Shown here piece by piece: positions 9,318-16,306 of a DNA stretch of 64,000 bases. Positions within the stretch are counted from its first letter, which is position 1; each line of letters opens with the position of its first letter. The stretch comes from Bradyrhizobium erythrophlei (GTDB lineage: Bacteria > Pseudomonadota > Alphaproteobacteria > Rhizobiales > Xanthobacteraceae), in the NCBI GenBank assembly GCA_900129675.1, contig FSRD01000001.1, positions 6,995,501-7,059,500 on the forward strand, read 5' to 3'. The notes below the pieces were generated by a model that saw only the letters and a list, made by a program, of their open reading frames with translations, was not told where the DNA came from and did no database searches. A program made the translations under genes and the position numbers.

Positions 9318-10475
9318 ATGGCGACATGGCGACAAGCGCTTGAGGTGGCGATGACGGATGAGGAGGTCGCGCGGTTGGTGGCCCTTTCGCGGTCTCGAAC
9401 CGAGCCGGCGAGCCGGGTGGAGCGTGCGCAAATGCTTCTGGCTTATCGCGAGAACCCATCTTTTTTTGCCGTGGGACAACGGTTGGGCGTGCATCATCAG
9501 ACGGTCCAACGCTGCATCGAGCGGGCACTGGCCTATGGGCCATTGATGGCGCTTGATGATCGCCCCCGACCGGGCAAGGAGCCATCGATTACGCCGGAGG
9601 CCAAGGCCTGGCTGGTGTCGTTGGCCTGTGACAAGGCCAAGGATCACGGCTATCCGCACGAGTTGTGGACGACGCATCTGCTGGCGCGCCATGCGCGTGA
9701 GCACGGGGCGGCGGCGGGACACGGATGTCTCGCCAATCTTGTCCAAGGCACGGTGTGCAAGATTCTCGGCCAGGAGGAAGTCAAGCCGCATAAGGTGCGT
9801 TACTATCTGGAACGCCGCGACGCCGAGTTCGAACAGAAGATGGCGGAGGTCCTGTGCGTCTATCGCGAGGTTCAGGTCCTGAAAAAGGCCGCGGCCAAGG
9901 CGAAGAGCAAGCCTAAGAAACCGGGCAAACCGGTAGCGATCGTCTCCTACGATGAGAAGCCGGGAATCCAGGCGATCGCGACCACATCGCCGGATTTGCC
10001 GCCCGTGCCTGGCACCTACGCGACATTCTCGCGCGATCATGAGTACAAGCGCCATGGCACGCTCAGCCTGCTGGCTGGGATTGACCTGCTCACCGGCAAG
10101 GTCCACGCCCTGGTCAAAGACCGCCACCGCAGTCGCGAGTTCATTGAATTCCTCAAACTTCTCAATGCCGCTTACCCGGCCGGTACAGCGATCAAGCTGA
10201 TCCTGGACAACCACTCGGCACATATCTCCCGAGAAACCCAAGCTTGGCTCGCTACTCAACCGAGCGGCCGCTTCGCGTTCACCTTCACGCCCAAACACGG
10301 CTCGTGGCTCAACCTCATCGAGGGCTTCTTCTCCAAGTTCGCCCGCTCCGTCCTGCGCCACATCCGCGTAGCATCAAAACAGGAACTCAAGGAACGCATC
10401 ATGTTCGGCATCAAGGACGTCAATCGGCATCCGGTTATCCATACTTGGTCTTACAAACTCGCCGAGGCCGCCTGA
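9318..10475 (+). CDS. IS630-family transposase
   Basis: 385 residues. An N-terminal helix-turn-helix region (VGQRLGVHHQTVQRCIERAL) precedes a DDE domain with the three catalytic blocks VSYDEKPGIQA, LILDNHSAH and NLIEGFFSK. The frame is complete and has no stops. Terminal inverted repeats and the TA duplication expected for IS630 elements were looked for and not convincingly found, so the element limits are left open. It starts 136 bases upstream of the leader-peptide start codon on the other strand, so the insertion may sit in the peptide's promoter. Confidence 0.85.
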   Translation: MATWRQALEVAMTDEEVARLVALSRSRTEPASRVERAQMLLAYRENPSFFAVGQRLGVHHQTVQRCIERALAYGPLMALDDRPRPGKEPSITPEAKAWLVSLACDKAKDHGYPHELWTTHLLARHAREHGAAAGHGCLANLVQGTVCKILGQEEVKPHKVRYYLERRDAEFEQKMAEVLCVYREVQVLKKAAAKAKSKPKKPGKPVAIVSYDEKPGIQAIATTSPDLPPVPGTYATFSRDHEYKRHGTLSLLAGIDLLTGKVHALVKDRHRSREFIEFLKLLNAAYPAGTAIKLILDNHSAHISRETQAWLATQPSGRFAFTFTPKHGSWLNLIEGFFSKFARSVLRHIRVASKQELKERIMFGIKDVNRHPVIHTWSYKLAEAA

Positions 10476-10737
10476 TATGATTCGAACCAAGGAAACGCTG
10501 ACCTAGCCTTCGTTTCGAAAGCCAACCGTGCGCTGGATCACACAAAGAAAACCCGCCTTGCGTCTGCATTATTGAGGTGCGTGATGCACGATCCCAACCT
10601 GTTTTCCGATGGCGACATCATCGTCTGCTACGGCCGGGGTGAAGCTTACCGACAAACACCTCGCCTCCACAATCCATTGAATTGACGACTAGATTTTCGC
10701 ATGGCTGGCTCGGCGCGAGCGACGCAGGCGCCACCGC
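10476..10737. other. No gene seen
   Basis: Short open frames only, with no recognisable protein. The stretch lies between the IS630 transposase and an interspersed repeat. Confidence 0.4.
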
Positions 10738-10803
10738 CATGTCCGTTGTTGGGGGCAGAGCGGAAAACATATGCTCCCATTGAGCTTTTCGGCTTTTGAC
10801 CCA
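10738..10803 (+). repeat. Interspersed repeat, subfamily A
   Basis: The copy starts ATGTCCGTTGTTGGGGGC, continues GAGCGGAAAACATATGCTC and ends CGGCTTTTGACCCA. It is nearly identical to the copy at 12124-12187 and recognisable again at 50483-50547. It carries no open frame. Confidence 0.75.
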
Positions 10804-10930
10804 CGGACATCCAGACGAGTACCGATGAGGCTTGGGCCGACAACAAGCTTTCAGCTTCGGCGGTTTTTTTTGGAACAAAAACAATCATGGTCTGTTAGCT
10901 GAGATTCCCTCAAACCAAGGGAGCACGACC

Positions 10931-11170
10931 ATGAAACTTGCGACAATAGCATTGGCTTCTGCGTTCGCACTCTCAAGCACGTTCGCATTTGCAGCCACAA
11001 GTCATCATAAGTACAAGTCGGGCGTCAGGACCCACCAAGGTACGGTCGGCATGGGGCGTTCGATGAACAGGACCAACCAAGGTACGGTCGGCATGGGGCG
11101 TTACGGAGGCAGCGCGAACGACAGAGGCGGCTTGGTAGGCGGCTCGGACGCCGGTACCTACAGGCCCTAA
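10931..11170 (+). CDS. Small exported protein with an internal repeat
   Basis: 79 residues from the ATG at 10931, chosen because AGGGAG lies 7-8 bases upstream and a signal peptide starts there (MKLATIALASAFALSSTFAFA). After the predicted cleavage near residue 22 the mature protein is short and glycine-rich. It contains a near-exact repeat, HQGTVGMGRSMNRT and NQGTVGMGRYGGS. It is probably periplasmic or secreted. The family is not one I can name and nothing nearby explains its function. Confidence 0.6.
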   Translation: MKLATIALASAFALSSTFAFAATSHHKYKSGVRTHQGTVGMGRSMNRTNQGTVGMGRYGGSANDRGGLVGGSDAGTYRP

Positions 11171-11247
11171 GAGTAAGCGCCGCGTTTCTGCGGGGCAGTC
11201 ATCGGCTGACAGTCAAAACGTCGCTTTTGACCCATAGCGGCGGTACG

Positions 11248-11802
11248 TCAATTTTCATGGCCAGCTTTCTGAGGGCCGGCGGTCTCCCAGGCTTCGACCG
11301 GCTTGTTTCTGAAGGTGCGGTGAGGCGCCACTTGGCGAGTGCTGGAAGAGCAGTCCCTTAGATTCATAAGCGCGTCGCTGACCGTCCGGCCCAATTGCAC
11401 AATCGCTTCGTCGGTGAGGATCGATCTCGCGCTTCCGAGCCGGTCGACGTTGACTTTCAGGACGGTCAGCGCCTCCTTCAGTTGCGTGATCTCGGATTGA
11501 AGGGCTGGGTGTTCTCCTGCCTTAATCTCCCGAAGCTCGTTGCCAAGCGTGCGGACTTCCGCCGTCAGGTTTCGGAGATTCGCCAGCACGTCTTTCGACG
11601 GCAGATCGACTTTCGACAATACGGCCTCAGTCATCGTTGCGACGACGTTTTCGGCAAAATGGTCGATGCGCGCAATTGCGACCAGCGCAAGAATCGCGGC
11701 GACGATAACCAGGATCGCTGTCGCATTGATCAGCGCCAGCAGCAACTGCCCAGGAAGCCTCCACAATCGCGCGGAAATCCCATTGCGATCAGGCTCGGCC
11801 AT
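11248..11802 (-). CDS. Membrane-anchored coiled-coil protein of unknown function
   Basis: 184 residues from the ATG at 11802, which is preceded by a perfect AGGAGGTAAAC ribosome-binding site; the longer frame upstream is unlikely. One strong membrane helix (about residues 18-45, LLLALINATAILVIVAAILALVA) is followed by a long helical, coiled-coil-like region (about 60-135) with Leu/Glu-rich heptads. The C-terminus is basic and unstructured. The topology suggests a single-pass inner-membrane protein with its coiled coil on one face. No family is recognised. Confidence 0.6.
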   Translation of the reverse strand: MAEPDRNGISARLWRLPGQLLLALINATAILVIVAAILALVAIARIDHFAENVVATMTEAVLSKVDLPSKDVLANLRNLTAEVRTLGNELREIKAGEHPALQSEITQLKEALTVLKVNVDRLGSARSILTDEAIVQLGRTVSDALMNLRDCSSSTRQVAPHRTFRNKPVEAWETAGPQKAGHEN

Positions 11803-12123
11803 GTTTACCTCCTGTAGTGCCCCGCTCTTGCCTCCCGCGTCGTCCGGCGCGGTGGTGGCCGCGACCACACCGACGCGCCGCATGAGCTTACCTGCGCGCT
11901 TCTAGCGGCCACGTTGTTGTCGCACCGCCAAGATTCGTAACGAATTCCCGCCACCGCATGGACCAATCCCCAAGGGGTACGGGACGGCGTGTCAAAGTTC
12001 AGCGCGGAAATACTATCAGACTTCCCTGCAAAAGGATGCGAATGCCAGGCGGTCCAACCGTCCGAGGCATGGGGGGTGATGACCGCTCCTGGCACAACTC
12101 GGACATGCCGCCGTGGTCGCTCT

Positions 12124-12187
12124 ATGTCCGTTGTTGGGGGCAGAGCGGAAAACATATGCTCGCATTGAGCTTTTCAGCTTTTGACCC
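12124..12187 (+). repeat. Interspersed repeat, subfamily A, with a MITE inserted at its 3' end
   Basis: It shares the 10738 copy's sequence: ATGTCCGTTGTTGGGGGC, GAGCGGAAAACATATGCTC, and a TTTTGACCC end. The MITE-like element begins directly after GACCC. Without that element, the repeat would lie about 32 bases from the cyclase start codon. Confidence 0.75.
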
Positions 12188-12344
12188 TGGCTGTGTGAAA
12201 ACGTGAAATCTAGCGAACGCTGGAGAATCTACTTCTCAGATCACGCGGCACTGGAGCTCAGTATGCTCTCCGTAGTCTCAGAAGCGGCGTCAGAAGGAAT
12301 GCTTTTCTCTGCGATTTGCGCGCCGTCGCGTTTTCACACAGCCA
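12188..12344. mobile_element. MITE-like element with 16-bp perfect terminal inverted repeats
   Basis: The 157-bp element starts TGGCTGTGTGAAAACG and ends with the exact reverse complement CGTTTTCACACAGCCA. It has no open frame of note. GACCC is present on both sides (directly on the left, one base away on the right), but no clean target duplication can be assigned. It presumably moves by means of a transposase encoded elsewhere. Confidence 0.75.
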
Positions 12345-12375
12345 AGACCCCTAGCGGACATTAGCACTGATAGAG

Positions 12376-12495
12376 ATGCCTCGGCGGTTGGCAGCAATTC
12401 TGGCGGCCGACGTCGCCGAGTACAGTCGGCTAATGGGAGATGACGAGGAAGGTACGCTTGCCGCGCTCAAGGCGTGCCGACGTCACATCGCCGGC
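12376..12495 (+). pseudogene. 5' stub of a class III adenylate/guanylate cyclase
   Basis: The first 40 residues (MPRRLAAILAADVAEYSRL, MGDDEEGTLAALKACR, RHIAG) match the start of the catalytic domain of class III cyclases with fused TPR domains, common in Bradyrhizobium; the metal-binding Asp is in AADVAEYSRLM. After HIAG the frame runs into sequence belonging to the 3' side of the leftward serine hydrolase gene, so the rest of the cyclase is deleted. An interspersed repeat precedes it, as with two other genes here. Confidence 0.75.
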
Positions 12496-12520
12496 ATGGC
12501 CTTCTCGCTACGAGATGCCT

Positions 12521-13519
12521 TCACGGAAACAGAAAAGAGGCGATCGTCGCATCTATCACCCTTGCAACCGGGAAGATCGACGCGTCGTTCGCGAATGGTT
12601 GGTTCTGAAACACCACGACGAACAGCCGGTTCGTTGCATTCTCCCGGACGATCAGCGCCTCGGACGCAACCGAAAAACCAGCATTGACCGGTCCAAGACC
12701 GATCTTGCTATGGAGCGTGACATACTGAACAGAGGTGTCCCGGTTGAGAAAGAGATGCAGGTTGATAACGGCCTGCTGCAGGAGATTGAGCATGGCGGCA
12801 TCGCTGGCCGGATCGACCAATTGCGAATCAACAAGCAAGGTAAAGAGCTTCGCCATCTGATATGCGCTCGTGCCTTGCGCCGTCGGTCCGTCATTGCTGC
12901 ACGGGATTCGCTGCGGCGGGAATCCAATGCCGAAATCGCCGCAGAGCCATACTCCGAGATCGGTGTCGGCATCGAAGAAATTCGCCTCCGACGCGGCGGT
13001 TGTGATGTAGCCGAAGCCCAGGCGCTGGACGCATCGACCGGCAGATGCATTGTCGCCGTTGGCAATAGCGGCAAACAGATCTCCAAAGAATGCCTGCGAG
13101 AAGTTCACAAGATTGGTGGCCGGATCATAGGCGAAGATTTGATCATATTTTGGCAGGAGGTGGAGATCGGCGAGAGCGGCAAGCCTCGGCAGACGGTTTG
13201 TCCGAATGACATCATCGAAATTATTACGCAGTGCCTGAAAGGCATCCGCTGGCGCAGTTCCCGCCAATGCTTCGTTGCAGGCCTTCCGTAGCTCGAAGGC
13301 CGCATACATCGCTGCGACCTTCAACAAGCTCGCCGAATAGCACTCGATAAATTCCAGCCGGCCGGCGTAACCGCGGCTCCCATCCGGATTGATGTCGACG
13401 ATTGCGATCGGCGCACCATTCGGAGGATTGGGCGTCGACGCTATCGCCGTATCCAGCGCCAGTTGCAGCGCTGCGTTGTGGACGAGCGGATCATTCTTCG
13501 CATCCGGAAATGGCCTCAT
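12521..13519 (-). CDS. SxxK serine hydrolase (beta-lactamase/PBP-like fold)
   Basis: 332 residues from ATG at 13519, which has GGAGGGTCAGC directly upstream. SASLLK (Ser64-x-x-Lys67) in the context YSASLLKVAAMYAAFEL fits the nucleophile motif of class A beta-lactamases and related serine hydrolases. A possible third box, HSKIGLG, lies about 230 residues later and resembles KTG. The second-motif candidate is around GTSAYQMAKL. No signal peptide is seen, which is unusual for a cell-wall enzyme. Substrate unknown; true beta-lactamase activity is not implied. The gene is convergent with the cyclase stub. Confidence 0.65.
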   Translation of the reverse strand: MRPFPDAKNDPLVHNAALQLALDTAIASTPNPPNGAPIAIVDINPDGSRGYAGRLEFIECYSASLLKVAAMYAAFELRKACNEALAGTAPADAFQALRNNFDDVIRTNRLPRLAALADLHLLPKYDQIFAYDPATNLVNFSQAFFGDLFAAIANGDNASAGRCVQRLGFGYITTAASEANFFDADTDLGVWLCGDFGIGFPPQRIPCSNDGPTAQGTSAYQMAKLFTLLVDSQLVDPASDAAMLNLLQQAVINLHLFLNRDTSVQYVTLHSKIGLGPVNAGFSVASEALIVRENATNRLFVVVFQNQPFANDASIFPVARVIDATIASFLFP

Positions 13520-13603
13520 GCTGACCCTCCACATCATCCTTTAGAAGTGCAACTTAACTTGATTCAAAATATCAACCATACCCCCGAGCCGGCGGGCGAC
13601 CGG

Positions 13604-14035
13604 TTACTCGGGCCAGGGATCTGTGGGCCAGACGCTGTCGAAGACCAGTCCGCTCGAACTTTCCCCGGTGCCCGCCGATTTCTCCCGGCGCACCCAGCTG
13701 TGCCACGACCCGTCGAACCAGCGCGCCAGCATCGGTCGGCGCAGCACGTACGCGCCCTCGCGAGGAACCTCCTCCTCGTGTAGCCAGAGGTTGGGATTGA
13801 TCAATCGCCCCTGCTGGGCCGCCGTAGCCTCCGGCGCATTGATCTGCGCGAGACTGAAATGAATGACCCCCGGCTTCTCCGCGACGGGCACCAAGGGGAA
13901 CCAGTAGTCAGGCACCTCGGTCTGCACGCGGTAAGCAGGCACGGTATGGTGCTCTGGCGCGGCGGGCTCGTGCATCCGAAACCACATGTCGCGGCAATCC
14001 ACCGGTTCCGCTTTGACATCTCCCTCACCCCACAA
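13604..14035 (-). pseudogene. C-terminal fragment of an unknown protein, 5' end lost at a poly-C tract
   Basis: 143 residues that look protein-like throughout (DMWFRMHEPAAPEHHTVP, DYWFPLVPV, REGAYVLRRPMLARWFDGSW), but the frame begins without a ribosome-binding site. Directly upstream (14039-14049) is a run of 11 C on the coding strand, beyond which the reading belongs to the leader peptide at 14072. I read this as the tail of a larger protein whose 5' part is missing. I do not recognise a function. Confidence 0.5.
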
Positions 14036-14071
14036 GCCGGGGGGGGGGGCGAACTGGGGCGACGTCTTACC

Positions 14072-14233
14072 TCAAATGCTCGTTGTGAAGACGGTGTCGA
14101 ACCTGAACGTAAGAAACTCCTTGCCCGAAGTCCGGGGGGCCCCGCCAGCCTTGCGGCCTCCAGAAACGTTCTCTAGTTCGTCCAGGTTCAGTTCTCGGTT
14201 TTGGATCATTTGCTCATCATTAAAGCGGATCAT
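14072..14233 (-). CDS. Second double-glycine leader peptide (bacteriocin-like precursor)
   Basis: 53 residues from ATG at 14233, with GGGAGAGAG upstream. The leader is MIRFNDEQMIQNRELNLDEL followed by ENVSGG, the canonical L-x-x-(D/E)-E-L-x-x-V-S-G-G form; cleavage after the Gly-Gly would give a 27-residue basic core ending in FRFDTVFTTSI. It is distinct from the peptide at 8993, sharing only the leader pattern. No exporter or modification enzyme lies nearby. The gene ends 23 bases before a run of 11 C and the adjoining gene fragment. Confidence 0.65.
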   Translation of the reverse strand: MIRFNDEQMIQNRELNLDELENVSGGRKAGGAPRTSGKEFLTFRFDTVFTTSI

Positions 14234-14563
14234 GACTCTCTCCCTTCGAGTTTACCTGAGGCTTCCAGCGTTTGCTGCCACCATTACATCTGTGTTGTGA
14301 GGCTAGGTTGTTCGCTCCGCCGGCACTGTGATCCAAGTCACGCGCCCCACGGGTCCGGCAATCGGCGGGTAAGCGCGCGGCGGCGCGGGGCTGTTAGTCG
14401 TTGAGGTGACGACATCGACACGCGTATTGATCACGGCGGTTGGACAGCTCACATAGGGCATCGTCGCTCTTGAAGCGCTATCTGCGAACGCCTCCTAGTT
14501 GAAACTGACGCAAGCTCTTTGCGACTTGCTCGCAACAGGTGCATAGCGATCCGCGTCGTAGCG
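14234..14563. other. No gene seen
   Basis: Non-coding by inspection on both strands, lying upstream of the leader peptide and downstream of the CsoR-like gene. No terminator with a T-run was found. Confidence 0.4.
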
Positions 14564-14827
14564 CTACAGATACTTCGCGATCAACTTGAAGTCCCTGAGC
14601 GCAGCCTGTCCTTTCGAGCCGGACGCCTTGAACGATTGCTCCAGGCTGTGGCTCACGTGATCGTGTATCAATGCCTTTTTGGCGCTTTCAATTGCGCTCT
14701 CCACGGCCTGCAGCTGTTGAGCGATTTGAGCGCAGGGCCGGCCTTGTTCAATCATTTCAATGATTGTTTCGAGGTGGCCATTGGCACGTTTCAGACGTCG
14801 GGCAATCGCAGAATGCGGGTGGTCCAT
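14564..14827 (-). CDS. CsoR/RcnR/FrmR-family (DUF156) repressor
   Basis: 87 residues, the full family length. These all-helical tetrameric repressors release DNA on binding Cu(I), Ni/Co or formaldehyde. The family core is clear: AIARRLKRANGHLETII, then QQLQAVESAIESAKKALI. Cys32 and His57 stand 25 residues apart, as do the first two ligands of RcnR/FrmR. His3, His5, His55 and His60 are extra candidates, and CsoR's second Cys is absent, so Ni/Co-type or aldehyde sensing is likelier than Cu(I). A good AGGAGG ribosome-binding site precedes it. It is divergent from the metal-transport genes that follow and probably controls them and itself. Confidence 0.75.
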   Translation of the reverse strand: MDHPHSAIARRLKRANGHLETIIEMIEQGRPCAQIAQQLQAVESAIESAKKALIHDHVSHSLEQSFKASGSKGQAALRDFKLIAKYL

Positions 14828-14830
14828 GAA

Positions 14831-14877
14831 ATCCTCCTAACCTCCGGGGAGGATATCAGCCATCCTCCCGGCAGGAT
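14831..14877. promoter_or_regulatory. Cluster of inverted ATCCTCC/GGAGGAT half-sites, candidate CsoR-like operator
   Basis: Immediately upstream of the repressor gene are ATCCTCC (14831), CCTCCGGGGAGGAT (14841-14854) and ATCCTCCCGGCAGGAT (14862-14877), arranged as overlapping dyads around C/G tracts. RcnR- and FrmR-type repressors bind dyads flanking G/C tracts, so autoregulation fits. The first half-site overlaps the repressor's ribosome-binding site. Confidence 0.5.
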
Positions 14878-15123
14878 ACAGAAAATCGCTTGACACCATG
14901 AAAGGTCAGGCGTACGTGCCAATCGTTGTCTGGAACAGATGTTCAAGACAAGGCGTCAACCCTAACGACGAGCATTCTCGAACAACACATGGGCAGTACC
15001 ACCTTTGGCAACGCCAACCCGGCGACGATGATCGGGCTCGCGATGCCGCAAGACATCAGGATCAATCGCGACGGCTGTGGCCGGGTGAGGGTTGTTGGTC
15101 GCGTGTTTAGCTGACCGTCTGCT

Positions 15124-15163
15124 GCTCACCGGCCTGCCGCGCAAAGCGGACGTGGAGGTGAGC
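15124..15163 (+). promoter_or_regulatory. Hairpin that buries the ribosome-binding site of the next gene
   Basis: GCTCACC (15124-15130) pairs perfectly with GGTGAGC (15157-15163), and an inner CCGC/GCGG stem is possible. The right arm includes most of the GGAGGTGA ribosome-binding site for the ATG at 15165. This could act as a thermometer or a ligand-sensing leader. No known riboswitch consensus was recognised. Confidence 0.4.
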
Positions 15164-15164
15164 G

Positions 15165-15527
15165 ATGTTCACAAGACTCGCTAAATTCCGGCTTGTTCAG
15201 CTATGGCGCACCGCGCCGGGGCCGCGCGAAGCCGTGTTTTCCAAAGACATGTTCTCAGCAGGCGCGTTTTCCAGAGACATGCATTCCAATGACAACCTGC
15301 CGGGCTTTCGCCGTCCGGCGGCAACGGGCGAGCGTCGGTCTCCATCCCCGGCGCTCGCCTGTCATTGGGTCGATCGCAACGGCCGGCTGGAATGCCGCTG
15401 GCTGGCCGAGCCCAACGACGATGCGCCGCTCGGCGATGTCGTCGAATACGAACACCGCACGACAGGCCGCGTGTCCGGCCAGCCGTCGATGCAACCGCGT
15501 GGCCGCGCCCAGACGCTGGCCGGATAA
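15165..15527 (+). CDS. Small conserved-type protein upstream of the HisE-like gene
   Basis: 120 residues with an excellent ribosome-binding site (GGAGGTGAGCG then ATG). A basic N-terminus is followed by a short repeated segment (AVFSKDMFSAGAFSRDMHSND). The core ALACHWVDRNGRLECRWL resembles a short motif common in small Bradyrhizobium proteins. No catalytic domain is evident. It stands first in the run toward the HisE-like and NRAMP genes, with a 200-base gap and a second structured leader after it. Function unknown. Confidence 0.5.
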   Translation: MFTRLAKFRLVQLWRTAPGPREAVFSKDMFSAGAFSRDMHSNDNLPGFRRPAATGERRSPSPALACHWVDRNGRLECRWLAEPNDDAPLGDVVEYEHRTTGRVSGQPSMQPRGRAQTLAG

Positions 15528-15672
15528 GCAAAGGACCAAACATGGACGAAGGACCTAGTTGTCCCGCCGCCCACCGGTCCGGTGCCGCGACGGGAGCCCC
15601 CTTGGGGAACAACCACACTGAGTTTCGCAAGGCCGTGATTCAATCCGGTCGAGGTGGCGTGGGCGTCTAGCT

Positions 15673-15724
15673 CCTCCGCTCACCTCGTGCCGCGGATTGC
15701 CGGCATCGAGGTGACTATCGGAGG
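15673..15724 (+). promoter_or_regulatory. Nested stem-loop burying the ribosome-binding site of the HisE-like gene
   Basis: An inner stem CACCTCGTGCCG (15681-15692) pairs with CGGCATCGAGGTG (15701-15713, one bulge). An outer stem CCTCCG (15673-15678) pairs with CGGAGG (15719-15724), which is the ribosome-binding site of the ATG at 15731. Like the hairpin at 15124, it begins GCTCACC. The two leaders may share a control mechanism. Confidence 0.45.
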
Positions 15725-15730
15725 CAGAGG

Positions 15731-16303
15731 ATGACCGACGCCGCTAAACTTTCTGATCTGAAATATCCCGATTTGCAGGGCGATGGGTCTCGCCAGAGCA
15801 AGACACGTCGTCACCGTGGCAGCCTGCGCCAGACCCGCACCTTGCGTGCGCAAGCCTCCGCATCGTCTCCGTGCGAGACCGAAAGCCCGGTGGTGCCGGA
15901 TTCACTTTCCGGCATTGCGGCACCAGGCCTGCAGCCGGGCGAACTCGATCGCCTCTATCGATCGCTTGCAGAGGTAACGCCAGAGAATCATCCACGCACG
16001 GCGCGACTGCTCGCTTCGAGCACCCGCAAGATCGCGCAAAAGGTCATCGAGGAAGCCGGGGAAGTGGCGCTCGAGGCGGTCAAACATCACGATCGAGGCA
16101 TCGTTCGCGAGAGCGCCGATCTGCTCTACCACCTCGTCGCGCTGTGGCATCGCGCCGGCATCGATCCGGCGGAGGTGTGGACCGAGATGCGCTCCCGCGC
16201 CGACACACTCGGCATTGCCGAGAAGCTCCCCAAAGCCCGCTACAACAATCGCTCTCGCCCAATCCAGAACGTCAAGCCACTAGCCAAAACTCAACAGGAA
16301 TAG
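15731..16303 (+). CDS. HisE-like phosphoribosyl-ATP pyrophosphohydrolase, N-terminally extended
   Basis: 190 residues; HisE itself is usually about 100. Residues 1-75 are a basic, low-complexity extension. The C-terminal part is a PRA-PH/all-alpha NTP-pyrophosphohydrolase domain with the metal-binding acidic helices KVIEEAGEVALEAVKHH and ESADLLYHLVALWHRAG and an ARYNNRSR tail. HisE hydrolyses phosphoribosyl-ATP in histidine synthesis, but this copy has no his genes around it. It lies three bases from an NRAMP transporter gene, so a Mg/Mn-linked nucleotide role is more likely. The start has GGAGGC upstream, inside a predicted stem. Confidence 0.75.
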   Translation: MTDAAKLSDLKYPDLQGDGSRQSKTRRHRGSLRQTRTLRAQASASSPCETESPVVPDSLSGIAAPGLQPGELDRLYRSLAEVTPENHPRTARLLASSTRKIAQKVIEEAGEVALEAVKHHDRGIVRESADLLYHLVALWHRAGIDPAEVWTEMRSRADTLGIAEKLPKARYNNRSRPIQNVKPLAKTQQE

Positions 16304-16306
16304 ACC

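Noticed and set aside
9182..10520. Terminal inverted repeats and TA duplication for the IS630 element
   Set aside because: Flanks were compared on both sides, but no convincing inverted pair next to TA was found, so element limits were not assigned.
14926..15114. Plus-strand 62-codon frame between the repressor and the 120-residue gene
   Set aside because: It lacks an ATG and ribosome-binding site at its start and matches nothing known; the region is better read as a leader.
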